Assembly: GCA_002733885.1 (NCBI GenBank)
Contig: NVXJ01000002.1
Coordinates: 60,025 to 110,775, forward strand
Reading direction: 5' to 3'
DNA: 50,751 nt
DNA from: Arcobacter sp.
Lineage (GTDB): Bacteria; Campylobacterota; Campylobacteria; Campylobacterales; Sulfurimonadaceae
Part shown: piece by piece, positions 10,215-20,051 of the stretch
How the letters are laid out: every line of letters starts with the position of its first letter
Numbering within the stretch: position 1 is the first letter of the stretch
Program-made: the position numbers and the translations under genes
Notes under the pieces: model-generated
What the model was told of the DNA's origin: nothing
The model's database searches: none
The model's input: only the letters and a program-made list of their open reading frames with translations

Positions 10215-11324
10215 TTAACGGCTGAGGATATTTGTTCTTTTTACCCAAAGTTCATTTTGAGCTTTTTGCCACTTTCTATCCACAAAAAAGCCTGTAATTT
10301 TCACCCATTTATCCTTAGCTATATTACTTGTAAACGAACGGGTGTCTTCCCATATTTCTATTACTTTACCATTTGGCTTATCATATACAGTACTTTCACC
10401 TTGCATTCTATATACACCTGAAGCTTTTCTCTTTTCCTTCGAAGGTTTAGTTTTTATTGGTAGCTTTTTTGGCACTCTCATTTTTTCTTTTTTTAAGAGT
10501 TTGGGAAAAGGGTTATCATCGATACAAAGACCCTTAGCGTTTGTCACTATTTTGATCGTTTTTATTTTTTTATTTTTACATGTATTTAAGGCTGTGAATA
10601 AGTTTTTATTTTCAATTTGCAGTAACTTAGTCTGTTCTTTACTTATTTCAACCTTGCTTTCTAGTAAGGCCTTATCTTTTTCTAAGGCCTTATAGCTATT
10701 TGTAGAGGGAGAAACAGGGGTCCTAGAACTTACTAAGCTAGTCTTTTTTAGTTTTTCATTAGACTCTTGAAGTTCTTTTACCTTACTTTCACTCGTCTTT
10801 AAGCTTTTTTCTAAAGATACAAGCTTCTGTTCATTCACTAACAAACTTTTTTCTAAACTTTGTTTATCTTTTACAAGTAATACAAGGTTTAGAGATTCGT
10901 CTTTATTACGTTTAAGTTTGTTCACCTGTTCTAGTAGAGACTGGTTCTTACCTACTAAAATTTGCGCTGAAGAATTAAGCCTTTTATTTTCTTTTTCTAA
11001 CTGATTTAGCTTAGACTCCAGTTCTTTAAGTCTTATACTTTCTTGTTTTGCAGTTTCATGAGCTTGTTTCAATTTTGTATTTTCAAACTTCAGAGCTTGC
11101 ATCTTTTTCTTGTCAGATGAGGGGTTTAGACCTTTCTTAGACAGCAATTCATTTTGCTCTTTAATTTGAGATAGACACTGCTCATTCTTATGAACAGAGT
11201 CTTCATATCGTTTTCTTAGTTCACTGACTTCATCCACAACACTTTGCATACGTTCAACCATGATATCACCTGCAAAAAGGGGAATTGTCAAACTCAAGGT
11301 CAAAATAATCTTTTTTATATTCAT
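10215..11324 (-). CDS. Exported coiled-coil protein with SH3-like C-terminal region
   Basis: Signal peptide MNIKKIILTLSLTIPLFAG, long heptad-rich region, C-terminal YRMQGESTVYDKPNGKVIEIWEDTRSF...KWVKITGFF. Confidence 0.7.
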   Translation of the reverse strand: MNIKKIILTLSLTIPLFAGDIMVERMQSVVDEVSELRKRYEDSVHKNEQCLSQIKEQNELLSKKGLNPSSDKKKMQALKFENTKLKQAHETAKQESIRLKELESKLNQLEKENKRLNSSAQILVGKNQSLLEQVNKLKRNKDESLNLVLLVKDKQSLEKSLLVNEQKLVSLEKSLKTSESKVKELQESNEKLKKTSLVSSRTPVSPSTNSYKALEKDKALLESKVEISKEQTKLLQIENKNLFTALNTCKNKKIKTIKIVTNAKGLCIDDNPFPKLLKKEKMRVPKKLPIKTKPSKEKRKASGVYRMQGESTVYDKPNGKVIEIWEDTRSFTSNIAKDKWVKITGFFVDRKWQKAQNELWVKRTNILSR

Positions 11325-12436
11325 TATATTTCTCTCTTTTTTAGTACCACACCCATCTCTAAATGATGAGTATAAGGAAATTGATCAAAGGCAGCCATTT
11401 GAAGAAGTTCAAAATCTTCACTAAGGTCTTCAAGGTCACGCTTTAATGTTTCAGGATTACAAGAGATATAAATCAAATGTTTAAAACGTTTACAAAATTT
11501 TCTAGCCTTTTCATCTAAGCCAGCGCGTGGAGGGTCAACAAAAAGTGTTTCTAACTTGTAATCATCTAAGTTAATATCCTTCATTCGTCTAAACACTCTA
11601 AGGCCATCTAATGCTTCTGTAAATTCTTCGGCGCTCATTCGTACAAACTCAATATTATGTGTATCATTTAAACGCATATTTTCTTTAGCTGCATTTATAG
11701 ACGACTTAGATATCTCAGTGGCTAAGACCTTATCAAAGACCTTCGCAAAAGGAATAGTAAAGTTCCCTGCCCCACAATACAATTCGAGTAAATCACCCGA
11801 AGAGCCCTTAGCCTGTTCCAGTGCCCATGTAACCATTTGTTCATTGACATAAGGATTAGGCTGAGTAAAAGAGTTTTCAATTTGTTTAAAAATGTAATTT
11901 TTACCTGCAAAGTTCAAAGTTTCAGTTACATAATCTTGACCAACAATCACCTTTTGTTTTCGTGATCGACCTATAATATGTATGCCTAAGTCTTGTGACA
12001 GTTCTTTAGCTAAAATAGACCAGGCCTCATCAAGTTTGATATGGTAAATAAGACTTACCACTATCTCTCCCTTAGTCGTTGAGAGAAAATCTATATTAAA
12101 AAGTTTTGTTCCCATCTTCTTTTTATCTATGGCCGCAAGTAAAATAGGCATTAGAGTATTAATCTCAAGATTAACCATGGGACACTTATCAACTATGACA
12201 ACGCCATTTTTATCAAGAGTATTCATAGCATATGAGATATCATCACCATTATGCCAAAGCTTGAACTCTGAGCGGGCTCGGTAATGTTCATCTTTTGATT
12301 TAGCTATATCATATGAGCCACTATAAAGGCTAGAAAACATCTCTTTTACACCCGAAAGCTTTTGTTCTAATTGTTCTTCATAAGAGAGATCATAAAGTTT
12401 ACAAGACCCACAAACCCCAAAATATTCACATTGCAT
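11324..12436 (-). CDS. trmA: tRNA (uracil-5-)-methyltransferase TrmA
   Basis: DLLELYCGAGNFTIPFA, FVDPPRAGLDEK, YISCNPETLKRDL motifs; TrmA-like length. Confidence 0.9.
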   Translation of the reverse strand: MQCEYFGVCGSCKLYDLSYEEQLEQKLSGVKEMFSSLYSGSYDIAKSKDEHYRARSEFKLWHNGDDISYAMNTLDKNGVVIVDKCPMVNLEINTLMPILLAAIDKKKMGTKLFNIDFLSTTKGEIVVSLIYHIKLDEAWSILAKELSQDLGIHIIGRSRKQKVIVGQDYVTETLNFAGKNYIFKQIENSFTQPNPYVNEQMVTWALEQAKGSSGDLLELYCGAGNFTIPFAKVFDKVLATEISKSSINAAKENMRLNDTHNIEFVRMSAEEFTEALDGLRVFRRMKDINLDDYKLETLFVDPPRAGLDEKARKFCKRFKHLIYISCNPETLKRDLEDLSEDFELLQMAAFDQFPYTHHLEMGVVLKKREI

Positions 12437-12454
12437 TTACATTTCCATCTTTTA

Positions 12455-13186
12455 TTATTTAATACTGGCAATTAAATTACCAATGAGGAGATTCCATCCA
12501 TCTACAAGTACAAAAACAAGTATCTTAAAGGGCATAGATATCATTACAGGAGGAAGCATCATCATACCCATAGACATAAGAATAGAGGCCACTACCATAT
12601 CAATAACTAAAAATGGTAAAAAGAGTAAAAAGCCTATCTCGAAGGCTGTCTTTAGCTCAGAAATCATAAAGGCAGGCAAGATAACAGAAAGAGGAACATC
12701 ATCAATAGTATCTGGATTATTCATCTTTCTAATTCTAAAAAATAGGGCTAAATCTTTTTCTCTTGTATTTCTAATCATAAAGCTTTTAAAGGGTTTTGTT
12801 GTTCTCTCAAAAGCCACTTCATAATTAATTTGCTCTTCAATATAAGGTTTTATCCCATCATCATAGGCTTTTTGACCTATAGGTTCCATTACAAAGATAG
12901 TCAATATCAAGGCAAGCGATACTAAGATTTGAGTTGGTGGAATTTGTTGTGTTCCCATTGCCTGTCTCATAAAGCCAAAAACAATAACAAAACGAGTAAA
13001 GGTTGTCGTCATTAATAATAAACTTGGCGCTAAAAAAAGTATGGTTAGCATCAATATAACATTGATAGATGAAACCAATTGAGCAGGGGTATCAGGTGAT
13101 GATAAGGATAAGTTTATGGTTGGAACTTCTAAGGTCTCAGCAAGGACTGATAAACTTAGAAATAATAGTAAGGAAATTATTCTCAT
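12455..13186 (-). CDS. fliP: Flagellar biosynthesis protein FliP
   Basis: TTFTRFVIVFGFMRQAMGTQQIPPTQILVSLALILT and IDMVVASILMSMGMMMLPPVMISMPFKILVFVLVDGWNL. Confidence 0.97.
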   Translation of the reverse strand: MRIISLLLFLSLSVLAETLEVPTINLSLSSPDTPAQLVSSINVILMLTILFLAPSLLLMTTTFTRFVIVFGFMRQAMGTQQIPPTQILVSLALILTIFVMEPIGQKAYDDGIKPYIEEQINYEVAFERTTKPFKSFMIRNTREKDLALFFRIRKMNNPDTIDDVPLSVILPAFMISELKTAFEIGFLLFLPFLVIDMVVASILMSMGMMMLPPVMISMPFKILVFVLVDGWNLLIGNLIASIK

Positions 13187-13968
13187 TGTTTAAGTGATTT
13201 AGCCTTATCAAGAATAGATTTTTTAAGATCAGATTCTTCTTCATTTTTACTTGCGTAGAAGTATAGCTCAACTCTGCGGTTTTTTTCTCTACCTTTTATA
13301 GTTTCATTACTTGCCTCGGGTCTATAATCTGCGAAACCTGCCGCGTGCATTCTATTTGGTTTAACACCACCTATAAGGAGCTCTTTTAAAACAGCAATAG
13401 CCCGACCTGCTGAAAGATCCCAATTATCTTGAAAAGAGCTTTTACTTCCAGGAGGCGTATTATCCGTATGTCCTCTAACACTTAATTCTAAATCATTTGG
13501 AAGTTCTTGAACTAAAAGTGCGATTCGCTTTAAAAAGAGTAAGGCATCTTCATTTTCAATCTTAGCCTCACCCGCTTTAAAAACTAAAGAAGCAGGAAGA
13601 CGAAGAACAAAACCTGACTCACTTTCTTTTAGTGTAACCGCAGGTCCCTTCCCTTTTTCCATCATTTCATTCATTTCAGCAATGGCTTGTTTAATACGAT
13701 TGACTTGTTCAGAGCTTTCATCTCTGTTTTCTAAAGGGGTAGATTCCAAGATACGTTGTTTTGAAATCTCTGTTTTAGTTCCCCCTTCAAGAACAGACAT
13801 TGCCCCTGCTAGTGAACCAATAGCCTCCGAAATCTTTTTCGCGTCCATACTTGACATAGAAAGAAGAAGTACGAAAAAACATAAAAGAAGTGACATAAGG
13901 TCACCAAAGGCCGCAAGCCAAGCAGGAAGACACTTCGCACAGTCGCAGGGTTTTTTCTTTTTACCCAT
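13183..13968 (-). CDS. motB: Flagellar motor stator protein MotB
   Basis: AWLAAFGDLMSLLLCFFVLLLSMS transmembrane segment with stator Asp; OmpA-like C-term VRGHTDNTPPG ... GREKNRRVELYFY. Confidence 0.93.
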   Translation of the reverse strand: MGKKKKPCDCAKCLPAWLAAFGDLMSLLLCFFVLLLSMSSMDAKKISEAIGSLAGAMSVLEGGTKTEISKQRILESTPLENRDESSEQVNRIKQAIAEMNEMMEKGKGPAVTLKESESGFVLRLPASLVFKAGEAKIENEDALLFLKRIALLVQELPNDLELSVRGHTDNTPPGSKSSFQDNWDLSAGRAIAVLKELLIGGVKPNRMHAAGFADYRPEASNETIKGREKNRRVELYFYASKNEEESDLKKSILDKAKSLKQ

Positions 13969-13973
13969 GTTTT

Positions 13974-14738
13974 TTACTCAAACTGACTGACTCTATCGCC
14001 AGGAGAAAGGAAAGATAAGAGCTTTGCCTCAAGCGTACGTGGGTTATCCCCCGCTTGAATAGACATAATCCCCTCTAAAATAACCTCTTTTACAAGATTT
14101 TCTTCATCATTACGGATTAAAAGGATATTTGCAATAGGCGCACCAAAAATATTACCAATCATTGCGCCGTACATTGTAGTAAGTAAGGCAACGGCCATTG
14201 AAGGACCAATGGCTGAAGGATCTGCCATATTTAAAAGCATGGCAACCAGACCAATAAGGGTACCAATCATACCCATAGCCCCAGCAAATCCTGCCCATTG
14301 ATCAAAAATGGCAGCATTTCCCTTATGACGAGTGCTTGTTTGATCCATCTCAATTTCAAGTAAGTCACGAATAGTATCAGGCTCATTTCCATCTACTGCC
14401 ATAGATAAGCCTTGTTTTAAAAACTTATTTTCTTCTGTGTTTGCAGCGGCTTCAAGAGACAATATACCATCACGCCTTGCTTGAGTGGCATATTCAACAA
14501 GTTTTTTTATAAGCTCTTGTAAATCTTCTTGAGGAGGTTTAATAGCAACCATAAAGATCTTAACAAAGTTCTTCATTTGCTCCATTTTAAAACCGATTAG
14601 AAGAGAACCCATAGATCCACCAATAACGATCAACATAGAAGGAATATCGATATATGCACCTATACCAACACCCATTGCCATTGCACCAAATAAAAGTGCA
14701 AGAATCAGAACCAGACCAATGACTGTACCTAAATCCAT
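13974..14738 (-). CDS. motA: Flagellar motor stator protein MotA
   Basis: MotA/TolQ-like; GAMGMIGTLIGLVAMLLNMADPSAIGPSMAVALLTTMYGAMIGN. Confidence 0.95.
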   Translation of the reverse strand: MDLGTVIGLVLILALLFGAMAMGVGIGAYIDIPSMLIVIGGSMGSLLIGFKMEQMKNFVKIFMVAIKPPQEDLQELIKKLVEYATQARRDGILSLEAAANTEENKFLKQGLSMAVDGNEPDTIRDLLEIEMDQTSTRHKGNAAIFDQWAGFAGAMGMIGTLIGLVAMLLNMADPSAIGPSMAVALLTTMYGAMIGNIFGAPIANILLIRNDEENLVKEVILEGIMSIQAGDNPRTLEAKLLSFLSPGDRVSQFE

Positions 14739-14926
14739 TCATACCCCAAAAATTATATTTTATATTAAGTTATTATTACTTAATTTTTATAAAGGAAGCT
14801 TAAACTAAGGCTTCCTAAACTAACTAAGACAAGATTCTTGCCATAGCTGTCTTAAGATCGGTAAATTTTTAAAAAAGATTACCTAAAAGTCACAATTTAA
14901 ATATCATAAGTTTGAATTAATTCTGT

Positions 14927-14932
14927 TATAAT
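14927..14932 (+). promoter_or_regulatory. Putative sigma70 -10 box (TATAAT) upstream of glmU
   Basis: TTGAATTAATTCTGTTATAATTTC about 30 bp before the glmU ATG, AT-rich upstream. Confidence 0.45.
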
Positions 14933-14961
14933 TTCAACAAAATCATACAAAAGAAAAAACT

Positions 14962-16260
14962 ATGAACTTATCTATCGTTATATTAGCTGCGGGAAAAGGC
15001 AGCAGAATGAAGTCAAATACCGCAAAGGTCCTTCATCCTATCTCGGGTAAGGAGATGCTTTACTTTATCATTAAAGAGTCTTTGAAAATATCGAATGATA
15101 TTACTGTTGTTATACATCATCAAAAAGAGGCTGTGCAAGAAGCAATGATGAAGCACTTTGGAAATAAGATTAATTTCCTTGTTCAAGATGCAGACAACTT
15201 TCCAGGCACAGGTGGGGCAGTGATGGGAATTAGACCACAACATGAAAAAGTTTTGGTTCTAAATGGGGATATGCCTCTTATTACAGCACAAGCCTTAAAA
15301 GGTTTTGAAGACTCTAAGGCTGATATTACTATGTCTATCTTTGATCTTGAAGATTCTTCAGGATACGGACGCGTTATTATTGGAGACAGTGGAGTTGAAC
15401 GTATTGTTGAAGAAAAAGATGCAAGTGATGAAGAAAAGAAGGTAAGCACCGTTAATGCAGGTATTTACTCTTTTTCAAAGGCTGTTATCCAAAAGTATCT
15501 TCCTCTTCTTTCAAATGACAATGCTCAAGCCGAGTACTACCTTACAGATCTAATTTCAATGGCAAAAAAAGATGGACTTGAGATTGAGCCTCTTTTAGTT
15601 GATGAAGAGCATTTTAAAGGGGTGAATTCAAAATTTGACCTAGCCACTGCAGAAGAGATTATGCAAGGACGCATTAAAGAAGCTTGGATGAAGTCTGGGA
15701 TAAGTATGCAACTTCCTTCTACTATCTATATAGAAGAAGGCGTTACCTTTAACGGCGAATCCATCCTTGAAAATGGGGTAAGATTATGTGGAAATACCTT
15801 AATTGAAGATTCTCATATAAAGTCGGGTTCAGTGATTGAAGACAGTATCATTAAAAATTCTGATATCGGTCCCTTAGCCCATATTCGTCCTCACTCTCAT
15901 ATACAAGACACACATATTGGAAACTTTGTAGAAGTCAAAAAATCAACACTCAAGGGTGTAAAAGCAGGTCATTTAGCCTATCTTGGAGACTCTCAAATAG
16001 AAGAAGGAACGAATGTAGGAGCAGGCGTAATTACATGTAACTATGATGGGAAGGCTAAGTATCAAACTATCATTGGTAAAAATGTTTTCATAGGTTCAGA
16101 CACCCAGCTTGTGGCCCCTCTTATTATAGAAGATGATGTAATCATTGCAGCAGGAACGACAGTCACAGCAGGTAAGCTTGAAAAAGGTTCTTTATCAGTG
16201 AGTCGTGCCCCACTTAAGTCAGTAGCTGGTTTTTATTATAAGTTCTTTGGAAAGAAGTAA
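14962..16260 (+). CDS. glmU: Bifunctional UDP-N-acetylglucosamine pyrophosphorylase / glucosamine-1-phosphate N-acetyltransferase
   Basis: ILAAGKGSRMKSNTAKVLHPISGK start, C-terminal left-handed beta-helix repeats, NYDGKAKYQTIIGKNVFIGSDTQLVAP. Confidence 0.97.
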   Translation: MNLSIVILAAGKGSRMKSNTAKVLHPISGKEMLYFIIKESLKISNDITVVIHHQKEAVQEAMMKHFGNKINFLVQDADNFPGTGGAVMGIRPQHEKVLVLNGDMPLITAQALKGFEDSKADITMSIFDLEDSSGYGRVIIGDSGVERIVEEKDASDEEKKVSTVNAGIYSFSKAVIQKYLPLLSNDNAQAEYYLTDLISMAKKDGLEIEPLLVDEEHFKGVNSKFDLATAEEIMQGRIKEAWMKSGISMQLPSTIYIEEGVTFNGESILENGVRLCGNTLIEDSHIKSGSVIEDSIIKNSDIGPLAHIRPHSHIQDTHIGNFVEVKKSTLKGVKAGHLAYLGDSQIEEGTNVGAGVITCNYDGKAKYQTIIGKNVFIGSDTQLVAPLIIEDDVIIAAGTTVTAGKLEKGSLSVSRAPLKSVAGFYYKFFGKK

Positions 16261-16288
16261 GACAGCTTAAGAAAGCTTGCCTTGAACT

Positions 16289-16313
16289 AGTTTGCACCCT
16301 TAGCGTGCAAACT
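16289..16313 (-). terminator. Hairpin overlapping the 3' end of rny
   Basis: AGTTTGCAC-CCTTAGC-GTGCAAACT perfect 9-bp stem; rny stop codon lies in the loop; no strong U-tract. Confidence 0.5.
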
Positions 16314-17868
16314 CTATAGCCCTACATTCACGAATAACCGAGACCTTTATATCTCCTGGAAAATTCATTTTTGATTCTATCTCTTTAGCAATTTCTTTGG
16401 CTAACAAAGAAGATTCATCATCATTTAAAAGCTCAGCATTAACAATCACGCGAACTTCACGTCCTGCATTAATAGCGTAGGCTTGTTTAACACCTTTTTT
16501 ACAAGAGGCTATCTCTTCTATCTCAGTAACACGTTTCAAGTAGCTTTCTAAAACTTCTCTACGTGCCCCTGGTCTAGCAGCAGAAAGAGCGTCACCCGCA
16601 CATACTGCGGCACATTCTATACTCTTAATCTCTTCTAAGCCATGATGGGCTGGAATGGCATTTAAAACAACAGGGTCTTCATTATATGCCTTAGCTAATT
16701 CCAAGCCAAGGTCAACATGATTACCACCCTTATCATGGGTTAATGCCTTACCTATATCATGTAAAAGACCTGCGCGTTTAGCCAAAATCTCATCTCCGCC
16801 TAATTCAGCAGCAATAATACCTGCTAAGTTAGCCACTTCTAAGGTATGCGCAAGTGCATTTTGCCCGTATGAAGCGCGATAACGTAAACGTCCAATAAGC
16901 TTTAAAAGTTCAGGATGAATACCTTTAATATTCATATCCCTTGCAATTTGTTCCCCTTCAGCAAGAACAGAATCTTCAAATTCATCTGTCACTTTTTGAA
17001 AGATCTCTTCAATACGCGCAGGTTGAATACGTCCATCTTCAATTAAAAGTTCAATAGTACGTGTTGCAATCGCGCGTCTGTATAAGTTAAAACTACTTAA
17101 TAAAATCGCGTGAGGTGTTTCATCAACAATGATATCAACACCCAGTAACATTTCAAGGGTTTTAATATTTCTACCCTCTTTTCCAATAATACGTCCCTTT
17201 AACTCATCATCATTTAAGTGAACACTGTTAACAAGTCTTTCTGAGGCAAACTCACCTGCAAACCTTGAAGTTGCTTGCGCAAGAATATAATTTGCCTTGC
17301 GCCTTCCCTCATTATTAGCTTCTTTTTCATATTTTCTTACAATATGAGATACTTCTTCTCGTGAATCTTCTTCCACTTTTTTTAAAAGTAAGTTTTTTGC
17401 TTCTTCGCGGGTTAACCCCGCACCACTTTCTATAATCTTTACCGCCTCATCTGAACGGCTTAAGTAATCGTCTTTTTGTCTCTGCATAGAACGTGTTGTA
17501 CGTTCAAGTTGTACATTTAGGTTGTCAGTTTTAGAAGCTTCTATCTTTATACGACGAAGTTCTTCCACCTTAAATTCTTCAAAGTTTTTTTCTTTGTCTT
17601 CAATATCTTCGAACTTAGACTTTAATGATCTTTGGGCGTCTTCTATTGCCTCATCAAATCTTTTTTGAGCCTTATTTCCAATATCTTGAGCCTTGAAATT
17701 CGCCTTATGAAGCAGAAGTTCTGCCTCAGAATCTATCACCTTTGCCTTTGCCTTTGCTTGTTCGCTTAAGGCGTCAAATTGAGCATTGCTTAACTTTTTT
17801 GAGATAAAAAATCCGATTACTCCGCTGACGGTAGCAATCCCACCGCCTAAGAGAATCTGATTTAACAT
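16300..17868 (-). CDS. rny: Ribonuclease Y
   Basis: N-terminal TM, KH domain (GRIIGKEGRNIKTLEMLLGVDIIVDETPHAILLSSF), HD domain (AGLLHDIGKALTHDKGGNHVDLG). Confidence 0.97.
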   Translation of the reverse strand: MLNQILLGGGIATVSGVIGFFISKKLSNAQFDALSEQAKAKAKVIDSEAELLLHKANFKAQDIGNKAQKRFDEAIEDAQRSLKSKFEDIEDKEKNFEEFKVEELRRIKIEASKTDNLNVQLERTTRSMQRQKDDYLSRSDEAVKIIESGAGLTREEAKNLLLKKVEEDSREEVSHIVRKYEKEANNEGRRKANYILAQATSRFAGEFASERLVNSVHLNDDELKGRIIGKEGRNIKTLEMLLGVDIIVDETPHAILLSSFNLYRRAIATRTIELLIEDGRIQPARIEEIFQKVTDEFEDSVLAEGEQIARDMNIKGIHPELLKLIGRLRYRASYGQNALAHTLEVANLAGIIAAELGGDEILAKRAGLLHDIGKALTHDKGGNHVDLGLELAKAYNEDPVVLNAIPAHHGLEEIKSIECAAVCAGDALSAARPGARREVLESYLKRVTEIEEIASCKKGVKQAYAINAGREVRVIVNAELLNDDESSLLAKEIAKEIESKMNFPGDIKVSVIRECRAIEFAR

Positions 17869-18424
17869 TTAGTTTCCTATATTTTATAGTTTTTGGAGTA
17901 ATATAAATATCAGCTTGAATATCATAATAATCTGTAATTTTTTCATCACAAAGACATTCATCTAACTGAACAAAAATTGTAATGGGTTTAGTATCTAGGG
18001 TTGGAAAGAACCTGTCATACATTCCCTTCCCAAAACCAATTCGCCTTGCATCTGAATCCACCCCAAGAACAGGCACAATAGCAACATCAACATTTTTAAT
18101 TTTTTTATGTGTATTATTTGGCTCACTAACACCGAATTTACCAATGCTCAGTGGCTGTCGATATGGTACCATCTTAAAACTTTCGCCAACCATAAATGGC
18201 ACATAACATTTTATTATATTTCTTTTTCTATTTTCTAATAATTTACGTAAATCAACCTCATATCCAAGGGGCAAATAAAACAGTATAGAAGAAGGATTAA
18301 TCTCATCTAGTATCTTTCCCAGTACTTTAGAAACCCGATGTTCTTTATAAATTTTGTTATTTAATGAAGCAGTTTTTAACTTTTTCATGCAGAGTTTACG
18401 AAATGATGCCTTATCTATACTCAC
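17774..18424 (-). CDS. 5-formyltetrahydrofolate cyclo-ligase family protein
   Basis: VLGVDSDARRIGFGKGMYDRFF signature; C-terminus overlaps rny by 95 nt. Confidence 0.9.
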   Translation of the reverse strand: MSIDKASFRKLCMKKLKTASLNNKIYKEHRVSKVLGKILDEINPSSILFYLPLGYEVDLRKLLENRKRNIIKCYVPFMVGESFKMVPYRQPLSIGKFGVSEPNNTHKKIKNVDVAIVPVLGVDSDARRIGFGKGMYDRFFPTLDTKPITIFVQLDECLCDEKITDYYDIQADIYITPKTIKYRKLNVKSDSLRRWDCYRQRSNRIFYLKKVKQCSI

Positions 18425-18530
18425 ATTAAGCCTTAATAGTATAATATCGCGTTTAAATTGTGTGTCAAATCACAGACATTGCACACACAAAATGATAATA
18501 TACCCATAATATATCCAAAGGAAATTTTAA

Positions 18531-19082
18531 ATGTCATTAAAAAACCTTCTCGTCAGCCTATCTACAGTTTTTATCTTAGCTGCCTGTAGTGATTCATCAC
18601 AAGATGAATTAAATTCTCTAGTATCGAAGTCTACTTATGAGCTTAAAGACCTTAAAAATGTTGAGTATAAGATTATTAAAGAGGGCAGAAACTTTAGTGT
18701 TGAAGGATTAGAAGACAAGGTTATCATATTTGATATTTTTGCAACCTGGTGTCCTCCATGTAGGGCAGCAGCACCTAATCTTTCTACCTTACAAAAAAAT
18801 TACAAAAATGAAATAAAGATTATTGGTATTTTAATTGAAGAAGATAAGTCAAACACTTATGTACAGCGTTTTGTAGATACATATGGAGCGGAGTATAGTA
18901 TTTCTAATGCCCCCGACAACCATGACCTAGCTCGCGCAGTTGCTGCGACTACAGATGTTGGACAAGGATTCCCTATCCCTTTAATGGTAATGTTTTATAA
19001 GGGCAAGTATATAAACCATTATATAGGCGCGGTACCTGAAGAGATGATAGAAATGGATATTAAAAAAGCTATGGGTAAATAG
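18531..19082 (+). CDS. TlpA-like thioredoxin-fold lipoprotein
   Basis: Lipobox LAAC; FATWCPPCRAAAPNLSTLQ. Confidence 0.93.
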   Translation: MSLKNLLVSLSTVFILAACSDSSQDELNSLVSKSTYELKDLKNVEYKIIKEGRNFSVEGLEDKVIIFDIFATWCPPCRAAAPNLSTLQKNYKNEIKIIGILIEEDKSNTYVQRFVDTYGAEYSISNAPDNHDLARAVAATTDVGQGFPIPLMVMFYKGKYINHYIGAVPEEMIEMDIKKAMGK

Positions 19083-19095
19083 GGAGAAAATACAA

Positions 19096-19977
19096 ATGTT
19101 TGGTTTTTTCAAAAAAGGTCTCAGTAAAACAGCCGATGCCATTAAGACTATTGTTCCAAAGAAAAAAATAAAAATTTCAAAAGAAGAGCTCGAAGATATC
19201 TTACTTGAGTCTGATGTCCATTATGATCTTATAGAAAAAATTCTTAATGAGATTCCTTATGATGAAGTAAAACGTGAGCACTTAGAACCAAAACTTTTAG
19301 CCTGTTTTAATTGGACTTATTATGATGAAAAAGAGTTTGAGCTTCCTAAGGTTCAACTTATCATTGGCGTTAATGGAGCCGGTAAGACAACTACCATTGC
19401 TAAGCTTTCACAAAAGTATTTAGATGAGGGTAAACAAGTGATGCTAGGCGCGGCAGACACTTTTAGAGCAGCGGCCATTGAACAACTAACACGTTGGGCG
19501 CAAAAGATAGGGGTACCTATTGTTTCTACAAAGCAAGGGCATGACCCTTCTGCTGTTGCCTTTGACACTATTGCCTCAGCTAAGGCTAAAAACTTTGATT
19601 ATGTTTTAATTGATACCGCAGGACGATTACACACCCAAACTAATCTTGCAAATGAGCTTAAAAAAATTGTACGTATCTGTGACAAGGCACATTCTGGAGC
19701 CCCTCATGATAAGATTCTTATCTTAGATGGAACCCAAGGAAACTCAGCCATAGAGCAGGCTCGAGCCTTTAATGAGATGGTTAAGATTGATGCGATTATT
19801 ATAACAAAGTTAGACGGTACAGCTAAGGGTGGTTCAGTTTTTAGTATTGCCTACGCTCTTGAAATACCTATTATATATATAGGTATAGGCGAAACACCTG
19901 CTGACTTAGTGGCCTTTGATAAACATGAGTTTGTTAATGACTTTTTAGATGCAATCTTTATAGAAGAAACTGTTTAA
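19096..19977 (+). CDS. ftsY: Signal recognition particle receptor FtsY
   Basis: GVNGAGKTTTIAKLSQKY, DTFRAAAIEQL, DTAGRLHTQTNL, TKLDGTAKGG. Confidence 0.97.
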   Translation: MFGFFKKGLSKTADAIKTIVPKKKIKISKEELEDILLESDVHYDLIEKILNEIPYDEVKREHLEPKLLACFNWTYYDEKEFELPKVQLIIGVNGAGKTTTIAKLSQKYLDEGKQVMLGAADTFRAAAIEQLTRWAQKIGVPIVSTKQGHDPSAVAFDTIASAKAKNFDYVLIDTAGRLHTQTNLANELKKIVRICDKAHSGAPHDKILILDGTQGNSAIEQARAFNEMVKIDAIIITKLDGTAKGGSVFSIAYALEIPIIYIGIGETPADLVAFDKHEFVNDFLDAIFIEETV

Positions 19978-19978
19978 A

Positions 19979-20003
19979 AAAAGATGACATTATGTCATCT
20001 TTT
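19979..20003 (+). terminator. Intrinsic terminator after ftsY
   Basis: AAAAGATGACA-TTA-TGTCATCTTTT perfect 11-bp stem. Confidence 0.8.
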
Positions 20004-20051
20004 CCCTCTATTTTAAAATCTTATCTTATAGTATTTATATAAAGGACTTCC

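Noticed and set aside
14790-14860. Possible small RNA or leader between motA and glmU (imperfect GGAAGC..GCTTCC and TAAGACA..TGTCTTA dyads)
   Set aside because: Imperfect short stems in an AT-rich intergenic region; insufficient evidence without transcript data or conservation.
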